Assembly: GCA_029814805.1 (NCBI GenBank)
Contig: CP122393.1
Location: 62,001-126,000 of the forward strand
Direction: 5' to 3'
DNA: 64,000 bases
Source of the DNA: Geminicoccaceae bacterium SCSIO 64248
GTDB lineage: Bacteria; Pseudomonadota; Alphaproteobacteria; Geminicoccales; Geminicoccaceae
How positions within the stretch are numbered: position 1 is the first letter of the stretch; each line of letters opens with the position of its first letter. The notes under the pieces are model-generated. The model saw only the letters and a list, made by a program, of their open reading frames with translations, made no database searches and was not told where the DNA came from. This document shows, piece after piece, positions 44,488 to 53,092 of the stretch. The position numbers and the translations under genes are program-made.

Positions 44488-45975
44488 TCAGGCATCGGTG
44501 GCGCTGCGGATGATGGACTCGACGCTGGCCTCCGCCCGGTCGAACAGGCCGGTCACCCGGCCGCGGCGCATGACCAGGATGCGATCGGCCATGCCCATGA
44601 TCTCGGGCAGCTCCGAGGAGACCATGACGATCGCGACGCCCCGCTGGACCATTTCGCCCATGAAGCCGTGCACCGCCGCCTTGGAGCCGACGTCGATGCC
44701 CTTGGTCGGCTCGTCCAGGATCAGAACCTTGGGATGGGTCGCCAGCCATTTGGCGATGACGACCTTCTGCTGGTTGCCGCCGGACAGCTCCGCCACGTCC
44801 TGGTCGAGCGAGCTCGCCTTGAGCTGCAGGGCCCGGGCAAGGTCGAGCGCGGTCACCCGCTCGCGGCGGTCGCTGAGGAACCCGCCGCGGCTGTGGCCGC
44901 GCAGGCTGGCCAGGGTGATGTTCTGCACGATCGGCAGGGAAAGGACGGCGCCCTGGGTCTGGCGGTCTTCGGGCACGTAGACCACGCCGTGCGCGATCGC
45001 GTCGTCCGGGTGGCGGAAACGGACCTCCGCGCCGGCGAGCGCGATCCGGCCACGCTCGGCTTGGGCGCAGCCGAACAGGACGCGCATGACCTCGCTGCGC
45101 CCGGCTCCGACCAGGCCGTAGACGCCCAGAATTTCGCCCGCGCGCACGCTGAAGCTGACGTCGTCGAATTCCGGCGCGCGCGAAAGGTTACGCACCTCCA
45201 GCGCCGGCTCGCCGATCGACGCCTCGACCTTCGGGAAGATCTGGCCGACCGGGCGGCCGACCATCAGGCTAACCAGCTCGTCGCGCGTCACTTCGGCAAG
45301 CCGGCCGGACCCGACCGCGACCCCGTCGCGGAACACCGCGTACCGGTCGGCGATCGCCTCGATCTCCTCGAACTTGTGGCTGATGAACAGGATCGCCCGG
45401 CCGGTGTCGCGCAGCCTTCGCACGATCGCCAGCAGGTCGTCGATCTCGCGGTGCGAGAGGGCTGCGGTCGGCTCGTCCATGATGACCACGCGCGCGTCGA
45501 CCGACAGCGCACGCGCGATCTGGACGAGGTGCTTTTGCGCCACGCTCAGCGCGCGCATCGGCAAGGCCGGATCGAGGTCGGACTCGAGCTGCCGCAGGAT
45601 CGCTCCGGCGCGGGCGCGCATCGTCGGCCAGTCGACCAGGCCCAGCCGGGTGCGCGGGCGGTCCTCGACGAAGATGTTCTCGGCGACCGTCAGATTGTCG
45701 AACACCACGGCTTCCTGGTGGATCGCCGTGACGCCCTGCGCCCGGGCGTCGGCGGCCGAGCGCACCTGGAACGGCCGGCCGGACAGGGTGATCGCGCCGG
45801 CATCCGGGTGGTAGAGCCCGGTCAGGATCTTGACCAGGGTCGACTTTCCCGCGCCGTTCTCGCCGATCAGCGCGGTCACCTGGCCCGGCCACAGCTCGAG
45901 CGCGCCGTCGGCCAGGGCGGTGACGCCGGCGAAGGACTTGGTGACGCCCGCAAGCGTCAGGATGGGTTCGGGCAT
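44488..45975 (-). CDS. rhaT: Rhamnose ABC transporter ATP-binding protein (two ATPase domains)
   Basis: A 495-residue CUT2 ATPase with two cassettes, as in RbsA. Domain 1: GENGAGKSTLVKILTGLYHPDAG, Q-loop, and VVIMDEPTAALSHREIDDL. Domain 2: GLVGAGRSEVMRVLFGCAQ (degenerate Walker A, normal for the family), LSGGNQQKVVIAKWLATHPKVLILDEPTKGIDVGSKAAVHGFM. The ATG at 45975 follows a GAGG; an upstream in-frame ATG would run into the hairpin at 45987-46024 and is not preferred. Confidence 0.93.
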   Translation of the reverse strand: MPEPILTLAGVTKSFAGVTALADGALELWPGQVTALIGENGAGKSTLVKILTGLYHPDAGAITLSGRPFQVRSAADARAQGVTAIHQEAVVFDNLTVAENIFVEDRPRTRLGLVDWPTMRARAGAILRQLESDLDPALPMRALSVAQKHLVQIARALSVDARVVIMDEPTAALSHREIDDLLAIVRRLRDTGRAILFISHKFEEIEAIADRYAVFRDGVAVGSGRLAEVTRDELVSLMVGRPVGQIFPKVEASIGEPALEVRNLSRAPEFDDVSFSVRAGEILGVYGLVGAGRSEVMRVLFGCAQAERGRIALAGAEVRFRHPDDAIAHGVVYVPEDRQTQGAVLSLPIVQNITLASLRGHSRGGFLSDRRERVTALDLARALQLKASSLDQDVAELSGGNQQKVVIAKWLATHPKVLILDEPTKGIDVGSKAAVHGFMGEMVQRGVAIVMVSSELPEIMGMADRILVMRRGRVTGLFDRAEASVESIIRSATDA

Positions 45976-45986
45976 GGTGCGATCCT

Positions 45987-46024
45987 CGCCCTGAAGCGCC
46001 GTCCCTCGACGACGCTTCAGGGCG
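45987..46024 (-). other. Intercistronic hairpin between rhaS and rhaT
   Basis: A perfect 12-bp stem, CGCCCTGAAGCG (45987-45998) with CGCTTCAGGGCG (46013-46024), closing a 14-base loop, between the rhaS stop and rhaT start. No T-run. Likely protects the rhaS 3' end and sets its higher expression relative to rhaT-P-Q. Confidence 0.65.
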
Positions 46025-46041
46025 CGCAAGGCGCGGACGGC

Positions 46042-47040
46042 TCAGAAGATCTGGGCGAACTCGGCGACGTTGGACTTGTCGTAGGTGAAGGGCTCCGCCA
46101 TGGCGCCTTGCCCGTCCTCGCCGAACGTCACCTCACCCATGCGGCCGGTCGAGACGGTGACGCCCGGGCCGACCTCCTCGCCGCGCGCCGCGCGAACCGC
46201 GATCTGGGCGGTCGCATAGCCGAGGTCGATCGGGTTCCAGATGGCGAAGCTCTTGACCACGCCGCTCTCGACCGCGCCCTGCATCTCCGAGGGCAGGCCG
46301 AGGCCGGTCATGTAGACCTTGCCCTTCATGCCCTGGTCCTCGATCGCCTTGGAGCCGGCCGCGATGCCGACCGTGGTCGGCGCGACGATGGCCTTGAGGT
46401 CGGGATACTGCTTCAGGAGGGCGACGGTCTCGCGATAGGACTTGTCGGCGAGGTCGTCGCCATAGGCGACCGTCACCAGCTCGAGCCCCTCGAACTCCGG
46501 CAGCGCCGTTTTCATCTCCTCGATCCAGGTGTTCTGGTTGGTCGAGGTCGGCGTCGCCGAGAGGATGGCGAACTGGCCGCTGCCGCCGTCCATCGCCGCC
46601 TTGGCGAGCTCGAGGCAGGTCCGGCCGATGAGCTCGTCGGACGAGGGCGCCAGATGGACCATCCGGCCTTCCGGTGCGACGGCCGAATCGAACGACATGA
46701 CCTTGATGCCGCGCTGCATCGCCCGGCGCAGCGTCGGCACGAGCGCGTCGGGATCGTTGGCCGAGACCGCGATCGCGTCGACCCGCTGGGCGATCAGGGC
46801 GTTCAGGACCTCGATCTGCCCCTCCGCGGTCGTCGTGGTCGGGCCGGTGTAGATGACCTCGACATCGCCCAGCTCCTCGGCCGCCTCCTGCGCGCCCTTG
46901 AGCGCCGCGTCGAAGAAGCCGTTGCCAAGCGACTTGGCGACCAGGCCCATGCGCAAGGGTGCGTCCTGGGCGAAGGCCTGGGGCAGGGCGGCGAGACCGG
47001 CCACGAAGGCCACGCCCGCCAGAAGGGTACGTCGCAGCAT
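46042..47040 (-). CDS. rhaS: Rhamnose ABC transporter substrate-binding protein
   Basis: A 332-residue periplasmic binding protein with a Sec signal peptide (LLAGVAFVAGLAALPQAFAQ). The mature sequence has the RbsB-type fold: MGLVAKSLGNGFFDAALKGAQEAAEELGDVEVIYTGPTTTTAEGQIEVLNALIAQRVDAIAVSANDPDALVPTLRRAMQRGIKVMSFDSAV. TTTTAEGQ is characteristic of rhamnose-type members. First gene of the transport operon. The name follows the rhizobial usage (not the E. coli AraC regulator RhaS). Confidence 0.92.
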   Translation of the reverse strand: MLRRTLLAGVAFVAGLAALPQAFAQDAPLRMGLVAKSLGNGFFDAALKGAQEAAEELGDVEVIYTGPTTTTAEGQIEVLNALIAQRVDAIAVSANDPDALVPTLRRAMQRGIKVMSFDSAVAPEGRMVHLAPSSDELIGRTCLELAKAAMDGGSGQFAILSATPTSTNQNTWIEEMKTALPEFEGLELVTVAYGDDLADKSYRETVALLKQYPDLKAIVAPTTVGIAAGSKAIEDQGMKGKVYMTGLGLPSEMQGAVESGVVKSFAIWNPIDLGYATAQIAVRAARGEEVGPGVTVSTGRMGEVTFGEDGQGAMAEPFTYDKSNVAEFAQIF

Positions 47041-47096
47041 TGCTTTCTTGCCTCCCTGATGATGCCGCCCGCGACGGCACCGGCCGTTGGTTTTCT

Positions 47097-47912
47097 CTAC
47101 GCTACGTCCACGAGACCGCCCGCTTCGGTCGCATCGGCGATCACGATCTCCACGCCGGCCGCGCGCAGGGGCTGCAGCGCCGCTTCGTCGGCGCCGTCGT
47201 CCGTGATCAGCGCCGCGATCCGCTCCAGCGGCGCGACGATCATGGACGAGCGCTGCTCGAGCTTGCGGCTGTCGGCGAGGACGACGATCTGGTCGGCCCG
47301 CTCGAGCAGCTTGACCTCGGCCTGCGCAATCAGCGGGTCGGCCTCCATCATGCCGAAACCGTTGATGCCGTAGCAGCCGGTGAACAGGCGCTTCGCCCAG
47401 AAATTGCCGATGACGTCGTTGTCGAACGGGCTGAGGATGATGCCCTGCTCGCGGTAGACGGTGCCGCCCGGCAGCGTCACCCGGTTGCGGCCGTGCCCGA
47501 TCAGCTGGGCCGCGATCGGAAACGAATTGGTCAGGATGTCGAGATTCTTGTCGGCCAGGAACTCGACCATGTGCAGGGTCGTGGTTCCCGTATTCAGGAT
47601 GATGCTCTCGTTCGGCTCGATCAGCGCGGCCGCGGCGCGAGCGATCGCCCGTTTCTGCTGCACCCGCGCCTTGCGCCGGACCTCGAACGGAGCCCCGGCC
47701 AGTTGAAGCTGGGGCTTGGGGCGCAGCGCCTCGACGCCGCCGCGCACACGCCTTACCTCACCGCGCGCCGCCATGGCCGCGATGTCGCGCCGGACGGTCG
47801 CCTCGGAGGCGCCCAGGAGATCGACGAGGTCTCCGGTGGCGCAGACGCCGCGCTCCTCGACGGCCTTTAGGATCAAGCGGTGGCGCTCGCGTTCGAGCAT
47901 GCAGACGTCCAT
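47097..47912 (-). CDS. rhaR: DeoR family regulator of rhamnose genes
   Basis: A 271-residue DeoR-type regulator. N-terminal helix-turn-helix (ERERHRLILKAVEERGVCATGDLVDLLGASEATVRRDIAAMAARGEVRRVRGG) and a C-terminal phosphosugar-sensing domain (IEPNESIILNTGTTTLHMVEFL, DNDVIGNFWAKRLFTGCYGINGFG, ADSRKLEQRSSMIVAPLERI). Divergent from rhaDI and 56 bases upstream of rhaS. It likely represses both units and responds to a rhamnose phosphate. A downstream Met (47900) could be the start. Confidence 0.9.
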   Translation of the reverse strand: MDVCMLERERHRLILKAVEERGVCATGDLVDLLGASEATVRRDIAAMAARGEVRRVRGGVEALRPKPQLQLAGAPFEVRRKARVQQKRAIARAAAALIEPNESIILNTGTTTLHMVEFLADKNLDILTNSFPIAAQLIGHGRNRVTLPGGTVYREQGIILSPFDNDVIGNFWAKRLFTGCYGINGFGMMEADPLIAQAEVKLLERADQIVVLADSRKLEQRSSMIVAPLERIAALITDDGADEAALQPLRAAGVEIVIADATEAGGLVDVA

Positions 47913-47970
47913 CCCTAATTTCGATCAGGACAGGTCAGTTCCGATCATATGTCAATCAGCTTTGTGCGCG

Positions 47971-48000
47971 CTTGACGTCACTTGACGATTGATGATTGAA
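47971..48000. promoter_or_regulatory. Repeats in the rhaR/rhaD divergent promoter
   Basis: CTTGACG occurs twice ten bases apart (47971 and 47981), followed by GATGATTGAA. An inverted GTCAATCA (47951-47958) faces TGATTGAA (47993-48000). DeoR-family proteins often bind repeated short elements of this kind. The region is the only intergenic space serving both rhaR and rhaDI. Confidence 0.45.
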
Positions 48001-48033
48001 CGTGCGCGAAAGAACAGCAGCCGGGAGGCGGTG

Positions 48034-50136
48034 ATGGCGGCAGGACCGGACGGCCTGATGCTCGAGGACAAGTGGGATGACGCGCATGCGGCGACGCTCT
48101 CGCCGGAAGCGCTCCTGCTCTACCGCTCGAACCTGCTGGGATCGGACAAGCGCATCACCAACTACGGCGGCGGCAACACGTCGTCCAAGCTCGTCATGGC
48201 CGACCCGTTGACCGGCGAAGACGTCCAGGTGCTGTGGGTGAAGGGCTCCGGTGGCGACATCGGCTCGATGAAGCTGGACGGCTTCGCCACGCTCTACATG
48301 GACAAGCTCCTGGCGCTGCAGGGTCTCTACCGGGGACCGGAGAGCGAGGACGCCATGGTCGCGCTCTACAACCACTGCACGTTCAACCTGAACCCGCGCG
48401 CCACCTCGATCGACACGCCGTTGCACGGACTGATCGACCGGCCGCATGTCGATCACGTCCACCCCGACGCCGTGATCGCCATCGCCGCCTCGGCTGACAG
48501 CCGCCGGCTGACGCGCGAGATCTGGGGCGATGCGATCGGCTGGATTCCGTGGCGCCGGCCCGGCTTCGAGCTCGGCCTCTGGCTGAAGCGCTTCGTCGAG
48601 GCCAATCCCGAGGCGAAGGGCGTCGTCCTTGAGGCGCATGGCCTGTTCACCTGGGGCGACACGCAAAAGGACTGCTACGAGACCACGATCGACACGATCA
48701 ACCGGGCGATCGCCTGGCTGGCCGAGGCGAGCGCCGGCAGGAGCATCTTCGGCGGCGTCGCGGTGCCGGCAGCCGAGCCGGCCACGCGCCGCGCCGTCGC
48801 CGCCGCGCTCATGCCGCGCATCCGCGGGCTGATCGGCGGGGACAAGGCGAAGGTCGGCCATTTCGACGACCAGGCGGCCGTGCTCGCGTTCGTCGGCAGC
48901 CGCAAGCTGGCCGAGCTGGCGGCGCTCGGCACGTCCTGCCCCGACCACTTCCTGCGTACCAAGATCCGCCCGCTCGTCCTGGACTTCGACCCCGCGACCG
49001 AGACGGTCGACGACCTGGCGGCGCGGCTGGCGCCGGCGATCACGGCCTATCGCGAGGACTACGCCGCCTATTACCAGCGCTGCCGGCACGACGACTCGCC
49101 GTCCATGCGCGATCCCAACGCGGTGGTCTACCTGATCCCCGGCATCGGCATGATCACCTTCGCCGCCGACAAGGCGACCGCGCGCATCTCGGGCGAGTTC
49201 TACACCAACGCCATCAACGTGATGCGCGGCGCGGACACGGTCAGCACCTATCGCGGCCTGCCCGAGCAGGAAGCGTTCGACATCGAGTACTGGCTGCTGG
49301 AGGAGGCGAAGCTGCAGCGCCTGCCCAGGCCCAAGGCCCTGGCCGGCAAGACGGCCCTGATTACGGGAGGGGCCGGCGGCATCGGCATGGCGACCGCGCG
49401 CCGTCTCCTCGCTGACGGCGCCTGCGCGATCCTGTGCGACATCGACAAGGAGGCGCTGGCCGAGGCCGAAGCCGCGTTGCAGCAGGCCTTCGGCAGGGAT
49501 GTCGTCCGAGGCTTCTGGGTCGACGTCACCAAGGAGGACGCGGTCGCGGCGCTCTTCGCCGACGCCTCGGTCGCGTTCGGCGGCATCGACATCTGCGTCT
49601 CGAACGCGGGCATCGCCTCGGCCGCGCCGATCGAGGACACCAGCCTCGCACTCTGGCAGCGCAACATGGACATCCTCGCGACCGGCTATTTCCTGATCAG
49701 CCGCGAAGCGTTCCGGGTGATGAAGGCGCAGGGCACCGGCGGCTCGATCGTGTTCGTCGCCTCGAAGAACGCCCTGGTCGCCAGCCCCGGCGCGTCGGCC
49801 TACTGCACGGCCAAGGCCTCGGAGATCCAGCTGGCGCGCTGCCTGGCGCTCGAAGGCGCCCCCTTCGGCATACGCGCCAACGTCGTCAATCCGGACGCCG
49901 TCCTGCGCGGCTCGCGCATCTGGAAGGGCGAGTGGGGCACGTCGCGCGCGGAGTCGTACAAGACCGACGCGGAAGGGCTCGAGGTGGTCTATCGCGAGCG
50001 CAGCCTGCTCAAGCGCAGCGTCTATCCCGAGGACATCGCCGAGGCGGTCTGGTTCTTCGCAGGGCCCGTTTCCGAGAAGTCGACCGGCAACATCCTGAAC
50101 GTGGATGCCGGTCACGCCCCGTCGTTCACCCGCTGA
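48034..50136 (+). CDS. rhaD: Bifunctional rhamnulose-1-phosphate aldolase / lactaldehyde-type SDR
   Basis: A 700-residue fusion. N-terminal class II aldolase (about 30-400): GSDKRITNYGGGNTSSKLV, zinc ligands in HVDHVHPDAVIAIAA and LEAHGLFTWGD. C-terminal SDR (about 435-700): TGGAGGIGMATARRLL, SNAGIASAAPIEDTSL, YCTAKASEIQLARCLA, NVDAGH. The aldolase yields dihydroxyacetone phosphate and L-lactaldehyde; the SDR presumably oxidises the lactaldehyde. This is the rhizobial RhaD type. The ATG at 48034 has GGGAGG five bases upstream. Confidence 0.94.
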   Translation: MAAGPDGLMLEDKWDDAHAATLSPEALLLYRSNLLGSDKRITNYGGGNTSSKLVMADPLTGEDVQVLWVKGSGGDIGSMKLDGFATLYMDKLLALQGLYRGPESEDAMVALYNHCTFNLNPRATSIDTPLHGLIDRPHVDHVHPDAVIAIAASADSRRLTREIWGDAIGWIPWRRPGFELGLWLKRFVEANPEAKGVVLEAHGLFTWGDTQKDCYETTIDTINRAIAWLAEASAGRSIFGGVAVPAAEPATRRAVAAALMPRIRGLIGGDKAKVGHFDDQAAVLAFVGSRKLAELAALGTSCPDHFLRTKIRPLVLDFDPATETVDDLAARLAPAITAYREDYAAYYQRCRHDDSPSMRDPNAVVYLIPGIGMITFAADKATARISGEFYTNAINVMRGADTVSTYRGLPEQEAFDIEYWLLEEAKLQRLPRPKALAGKTALITGGAGGIGMATARRLLADGACAILCDIDKEALAEAEAALQQAFGRDVVRGFWVDVTKEDAVAALFADASVAFGGIDICVSNAGIASAAPIEDTSLALWQRNMDILATGYFLISREAFRVMKAQGTGGSIVFVASKNALVASPGASAYCTAKASEIQLARCLALEGAPFGIRANVVNPDAVLRGSRIWKGEWGTSRAESYKTDAEGLEVVYRERSLLKRSVYPEDIAEAVWFFAGPVSEKSTGNILNVDAGHAPSFTR

Positions 50137-50146
50137 GGAGGCTGTC

Positions 50147-51451
50147 ATGTCGGACCTGCCTCTCCCCGCCGACGTCGTCGCCCGCACGAACGCGCCGCTC
50201 GAGGCCGGCATCCGCGCGGACTACGACGCGCTCGCTGGCACTCTGGACCGGCGCGGCCTCGCGATCGAGCGCGTCACCGAAGCGGTCGGCGCCTTCGGCG
50301 TCGCCATTCCGTCCTGGGGCGTCGGCACCGGCGGCACGCGCTTCGCCCGCTTCCCCGGACCGGGCGAGCCGCGCAACGTGTTCGACAAGTTGGACGACTG
50401 CGCCGTCGTTCAGGCCCTGACCGGGGCGACGCCCACCGTGTCCCTCCACTTTCCCTGGGACGAGACCGGCGACATGAGCGAGCTCGCCGGCAAGGGCAGG
50501 GCGCTCGGCCTGGGTTTCGATGCGGTCAACTCGAACACGTTCCAGGACCATCCGGGCAACCCGGCGCATCCCCTGTCGTACCGCTACGGCAGCCTCAGCC
50601 ATGCCGATCCCGCGGTGCGCCGGCAGGCGATCGAGCACAACCTGCACTGCATCGAGCTCGGCCGGAAGCTGGGCTCCCGCGCGCTGACCATCTGGATCGG
50701 CGACGGCTCGAACTTTCCCGGACAGACGAGCTTCGTCCGAAGCTTCGAGCGCTACATCGACTCGGTGCGGGCGGTTCACGACGGCACGCCCGCCGACTGG
50801 CGCCTCTTCCTCGAGCACAAGATCCACGAGCCCGCCTTCTACTCGACCGTCATCCAGGACTGGGGCAGCTCGCTGCTCGCGGCCCAGTCGGTCGGCGAGC
50901 GCGTGGCGTGCCTGGTCGATCTCGGCCATCACGCGCCCAACGTGAACATCGAGATGATCGTCGCCCGGCTGATCCACGCCCGGCGCTTGGCCGGCTTCCA
51001 CTTCAACGATTCCAAATATGGCGACGACGACTTGGACACGGGCGCGATCGATCCGTTCCGGCTCTTCCTCGTCTTCAACGAACTGGTCGACGCCGCGCAC
51101 CGTGGCGCGCCGGGCTTCGATCCCGCCTACATGCTGGACCAGTCGCACAACGTCACCGATCCGATCGAGAGCCTGATGACCAGTGCGATCGAGGTCACGC
51201 GCGCCTACGCCCAGGCGCTCCTGGTCGACCGTCCGGCGCTGGAGGGCTTCCAGGAGGCGAACGACGTCATGATGGCCAATCAGACGCTCAAGCAGGCCTT
51301 CCAGACCGATGTCGGCCCGATCCTCGCCATGGCGCGCCTGCGCAAGGGCGCGGCGATCGCGCCGGTCCAGGCTTACCGTGCATCGGGCTATCGCGCGACC
51401 GTGGCCGAGATCCGTCCCGCGGCAACGGGCGGCAGCGGCGGCATCGTCTAG
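50147..51451 (+). CDS. rhaI: L-rhamnose isomerase (Pseudomonas/rhizobial type)
   Basis: A 434-residue isomerase converting L-rhamnose to L-rhamnulose. Conserved parts: FAIPSWGVGTGGTRFARFPG-like N-terminus (VAIPSWGVGTGGTRFARF), SLHFPWDE, NSNTFQDHP, TIWIGDGSNFPGQ. The metal ligands lie in FLEHKIHEPAFYST, CLVDLGHHAPNVNIE and FHFNDSKYGDDDLDTGAIDPFRLF. The ATG at 50147 has GAGGAGG six bases upstream, 10 bases after rhaD. The catabolic set lacks a rhamnulokinase in this window. Confidence 0.95.
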   Translation: MSDLPLPADVVARTNAPLEAGIRADYDALAGTLDRRGLAIERVTEAVGAFGVAIPSWGVGTGGTRFARFPGPGEPRNVFDKLDDCAVVQALTGATPTVSLHFPWDETGDMSELAGKGRALGLGFDAVNSNTFQDHPGNPAHPLSYRYGSLSHADPAVRRQAIEHNLHCIELGRKLGSRALTIWIGDGSNFPGQTSFVRSFERYIDSVRAVHDGTPADWRLFLEHKIHEPAFYSTVIQDWGSSLLAAQSVGERVACLVDLGHHAPNVNIEMIVARLIHARRLAGFHFNDSKYGDDDLDTGAIDPFRLFLVFNELVDAAHRGAPGFDPAYMLDQSHNVTDPIESLMTSAIEVTRAYAQALLVDRPALEGFQEANDVMMANQTLKQAFQTDVGPILAMARLRKGAAIAPVQAYRASGYRATVAEIRPAATGGSGGIV

Positions 51452-51494
51452 CTTCGGCGCTGCGCATCGCGATGACGACTCGCGTCAATCGGTG

Positions 51495-51511
51495 CCAATC
51501 GGTATGATTGG
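51495..51511. promoter_or_regulatory. Toxin-antitoxin operator dyad
   Basis: CCAATC-GGTAT-GATTGG is a perfect 6-bp dyad 27 bases before the antitoxin ATG. CAATCGGT is repeated at 51487 and 51497. RHH antitoxins bind repeated short operators in their own promoter, so this is the probable autoregulatory site. Confidence 0.6.
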
Positions 51512-51537
51512 ATCCGATTTATCAATATGAGGTCGAA

Positions 51538-51798
51538 ATGGAGACCAGGGTCGTTACCGCTCATCTCCCCTTGCCGCTGGCGGACAAGGTTGATGAGCTG
51601 GCGGCGCGGCTTGAGCGGCCGCGCGGCTGGATCGTCAAGCAGGCCTTGTCGGCCTGGATCGCGCAGGAGGACGAGCGCCGCCGGCTGACGCTCGAAGCGA
51701 TGGCGGATGTCGATGACGGTCGGGTCATAGACCACGAGACGGTGCAGGCCTGGGCGGACAGCCTGGGAACCGATGAGCCTTTGCCCACGCCGAAATGA
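51538..51798 (+). CDS. Ribbon-helix-helix antitoxin (ParD/CopG-like)
   Basis: An 86-residue protein with an N-terminal ribbon-helix-helix (METRVVTAHLPLPLADKVDELAARLERPRGWIVKQALSAWIAQ) that binds DNA, and a C-terminal tail (DETVQAWADSLGTDEPLPTPK-like end, HETVQAWADSLGT) expected to wrap the toxin. It is followed by a ParE/RelE-type toxin with an ATGA overlap. The ATG at 51538 is preferred over a TTG at 51508 that would run through the operator. A dyad operator lies upstream. Confidence 0.88.
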   Translation: METRVVTAHLPLPLADKVDELAARLERPRGWIVKQALSAWIAQEDERRRLTLEAMADVDDGRVIDHETVQAWADSLGTDEPLPTPK

Positions 51799-52073
51799 TC
51801 CGGGTGAAATGGACCGGCAAGGCGTTGTCGGACCTGACCCGCGTCCACGACTTTCTGGTAACGGTGAATCCGCAGGCGGCCGCGCGCATCGCACAATGGC
51901 TGGCTTCGGCTCCAGCCAGGCTTCGTGACCACCCGCGCCTCGGTGAGAAGCTCGACGAGTTCGAGCCGTGCGAAGTGCGCCGCATCGTCATCGGGCGCTA
52001 CGAGATGCGCTACGAAGTTCAAGCTTCGGCGGTCTATGTCCTCCGCATCTGGCGTGCGCGCGAGGACCGCTAG
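51795..52073 (+). CDS. ParE/RelE superfamily toxin
   Basis: A 92-residue toxin of the ParE type: MIRVKWTGKALSDLTRVHDFLVTVNPQAAARIAQWLASAPARLRDHP, then RRIVIGRYEMRYEVQASAVYVLRIWRAREDR, the family's C-terminal strand region. Length and layout match type II plasmid-stabilisation toxins. ParE proteins poison gyrase; RelE proteins cut mRNA; the sequence leans to ParE. Its start overlaps the antitoxin stop. Confidence 0.9.
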   Translation: MIRVKWTGKALSDLTRVHDFLVTVNPQAAARIAQWLASAPARLRDHPRLGEKLDEFEPCEVRRIVIGRYEMRYEVQASAVYVLRIWRAREDR

Positions 52074-52075
52074 GC

Positions 52076-52948
52076 TCACGCCGGACCCTGCGCGTGTGCT
52101 TGGCCGAGCACCGCCTGGATCAGCCGGATGCGCGGCGATGCGCGGGCCCAGACCAGGCCGAGACGCCGGGGCTCCGACGGATCGGGCAGGGGCAGCTTCG
52201 CCAGCGACAGGCTTTCGGGCCACGGCCGCGCCCAGTCCGGCACGAGCGACACGCCGAGCGCGCGATCGACCAGAACGGCAATGGCGTCCAGCGTGCCCAG
52301 GGCGAAGCGCTCCCTCGGCCGGATGCCGACGCGGCGCAGGTAGTCGTCGACCAACTGCCCGGTCCAGAGCTGTCGGCCGTAGCGGATGAACGGCCTGGTG
52401 GCGAGCAGGCCGTGCGGACCTTCCGCCGACCAGCGTTGCGGCGCCAGCACCATGAGCGGCTCGACGCGCAAGGTTTTCCAGCCGCAGGTCTTGGGCAGGG
52501 GGAAGTGCGGCTGGACGATCAGCGCCATGTCGAGCTCGCCGCCGATCGTCTTCGCATAAAGCTCGGTCGACAGGCCGGGCACGACCGTGATGTCGAGATC
52601 GGGAAACGCCTCGCCGGATCGTACCATGATGTCCGGCAGAAGGCCGGCGATCGCGGTCGGCACGGCACCGAGCCGCAGCTGGCCGGCCGGGTGCTCGTCC
52701 ATGCCCAGGGATTTGAGGTCGCGAAGCTCGCGCAGGAAGCGGCGCGAACGGTCGGCGATGGCCACGCCCGCCTCGGTCGGCGTCACCGTGCGGCCGGAGC
52801 GGACGACCAGGCGCACGCCGAACTCGTCGTCCAGCGCGCGCAGGCGCTGGGCTATTGCGGTCGGCGTCAGGCTCAGCCGCCGGCCCGCTTCGGCGAGCGA
52901 CCCCGTCTCGACCACCGTGACGAAGGTTTCGAGAAAGCGTGTATCCAT
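52076..52948 (-). CDS. LysR family transcriptional regulator
   Basis: A 290-residue LysR regulator. Winged helix MDTRFLETFVTVVETGSLAEAGRRLSLTPTAIAQRLRALDDEFGVRLVVRSGRTVTPTEAG, then the co-inducer domain. The ATG at 52948 is preferred to the TTG at 52957, as it matches the usual LysR start. It is divergent from the TctC/CitE/CaiB genes, and a dyad lies just upstream, so it likely controls them. Ends three bases after the convergent toxin gene. Confidence 0.92.
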   Translation of the reverse strand: MDTRFLETFVTVVETGSLAEAGRRLSLTPTAIAQRLRALDDEFGVRLVVRSGRTVTPTEAGVAIADRSRRFLRELRDLKSLGMDEHPAGQLRLGAVPTAIAGLLPDIMVRSGEAFPDLDITVVPGLSTELYAKTIGGELDMALIVQPHFPLPKTCGWKTLRVEPLMVLAPQRWSAEGPHGLLATRPFIRYGRQLWTGQLVDDYLRRVGIRPRERFALGTLDAIAVLVDRALGVSLVPDWARPWPESLSLAKLPLPDPSEPRRLGLVWARASPRIRLIQAVLGQAHAQGPA

Positions 52949-52949
52949 A

Positions 52950-52966
52950 CCGAACAAAAGCTTCGG
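52950..52966. promoter_or_regulatory. Dyad in the LysR/TctC divergent promoter
   Basis: CCGAA-N7-TTCGG immediately upstream of the LysR ATG, in the style of LysR T-N11-A sites. Position suits autoregulation and control of the divergent operon. Confidence 0.45.
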
Positions 52967-53092
52967 TCTGAATCAACGTCAATCCATCTTTTGCGTGGTG
53001 CGGCCTTCTCGTAACGTTGGCGGCAAGGGAAGCTCGCAACACAACATCCTGCCGCGATGGCCATGCGCCGCCGTTCGGCAAAGGGAGGTCCG

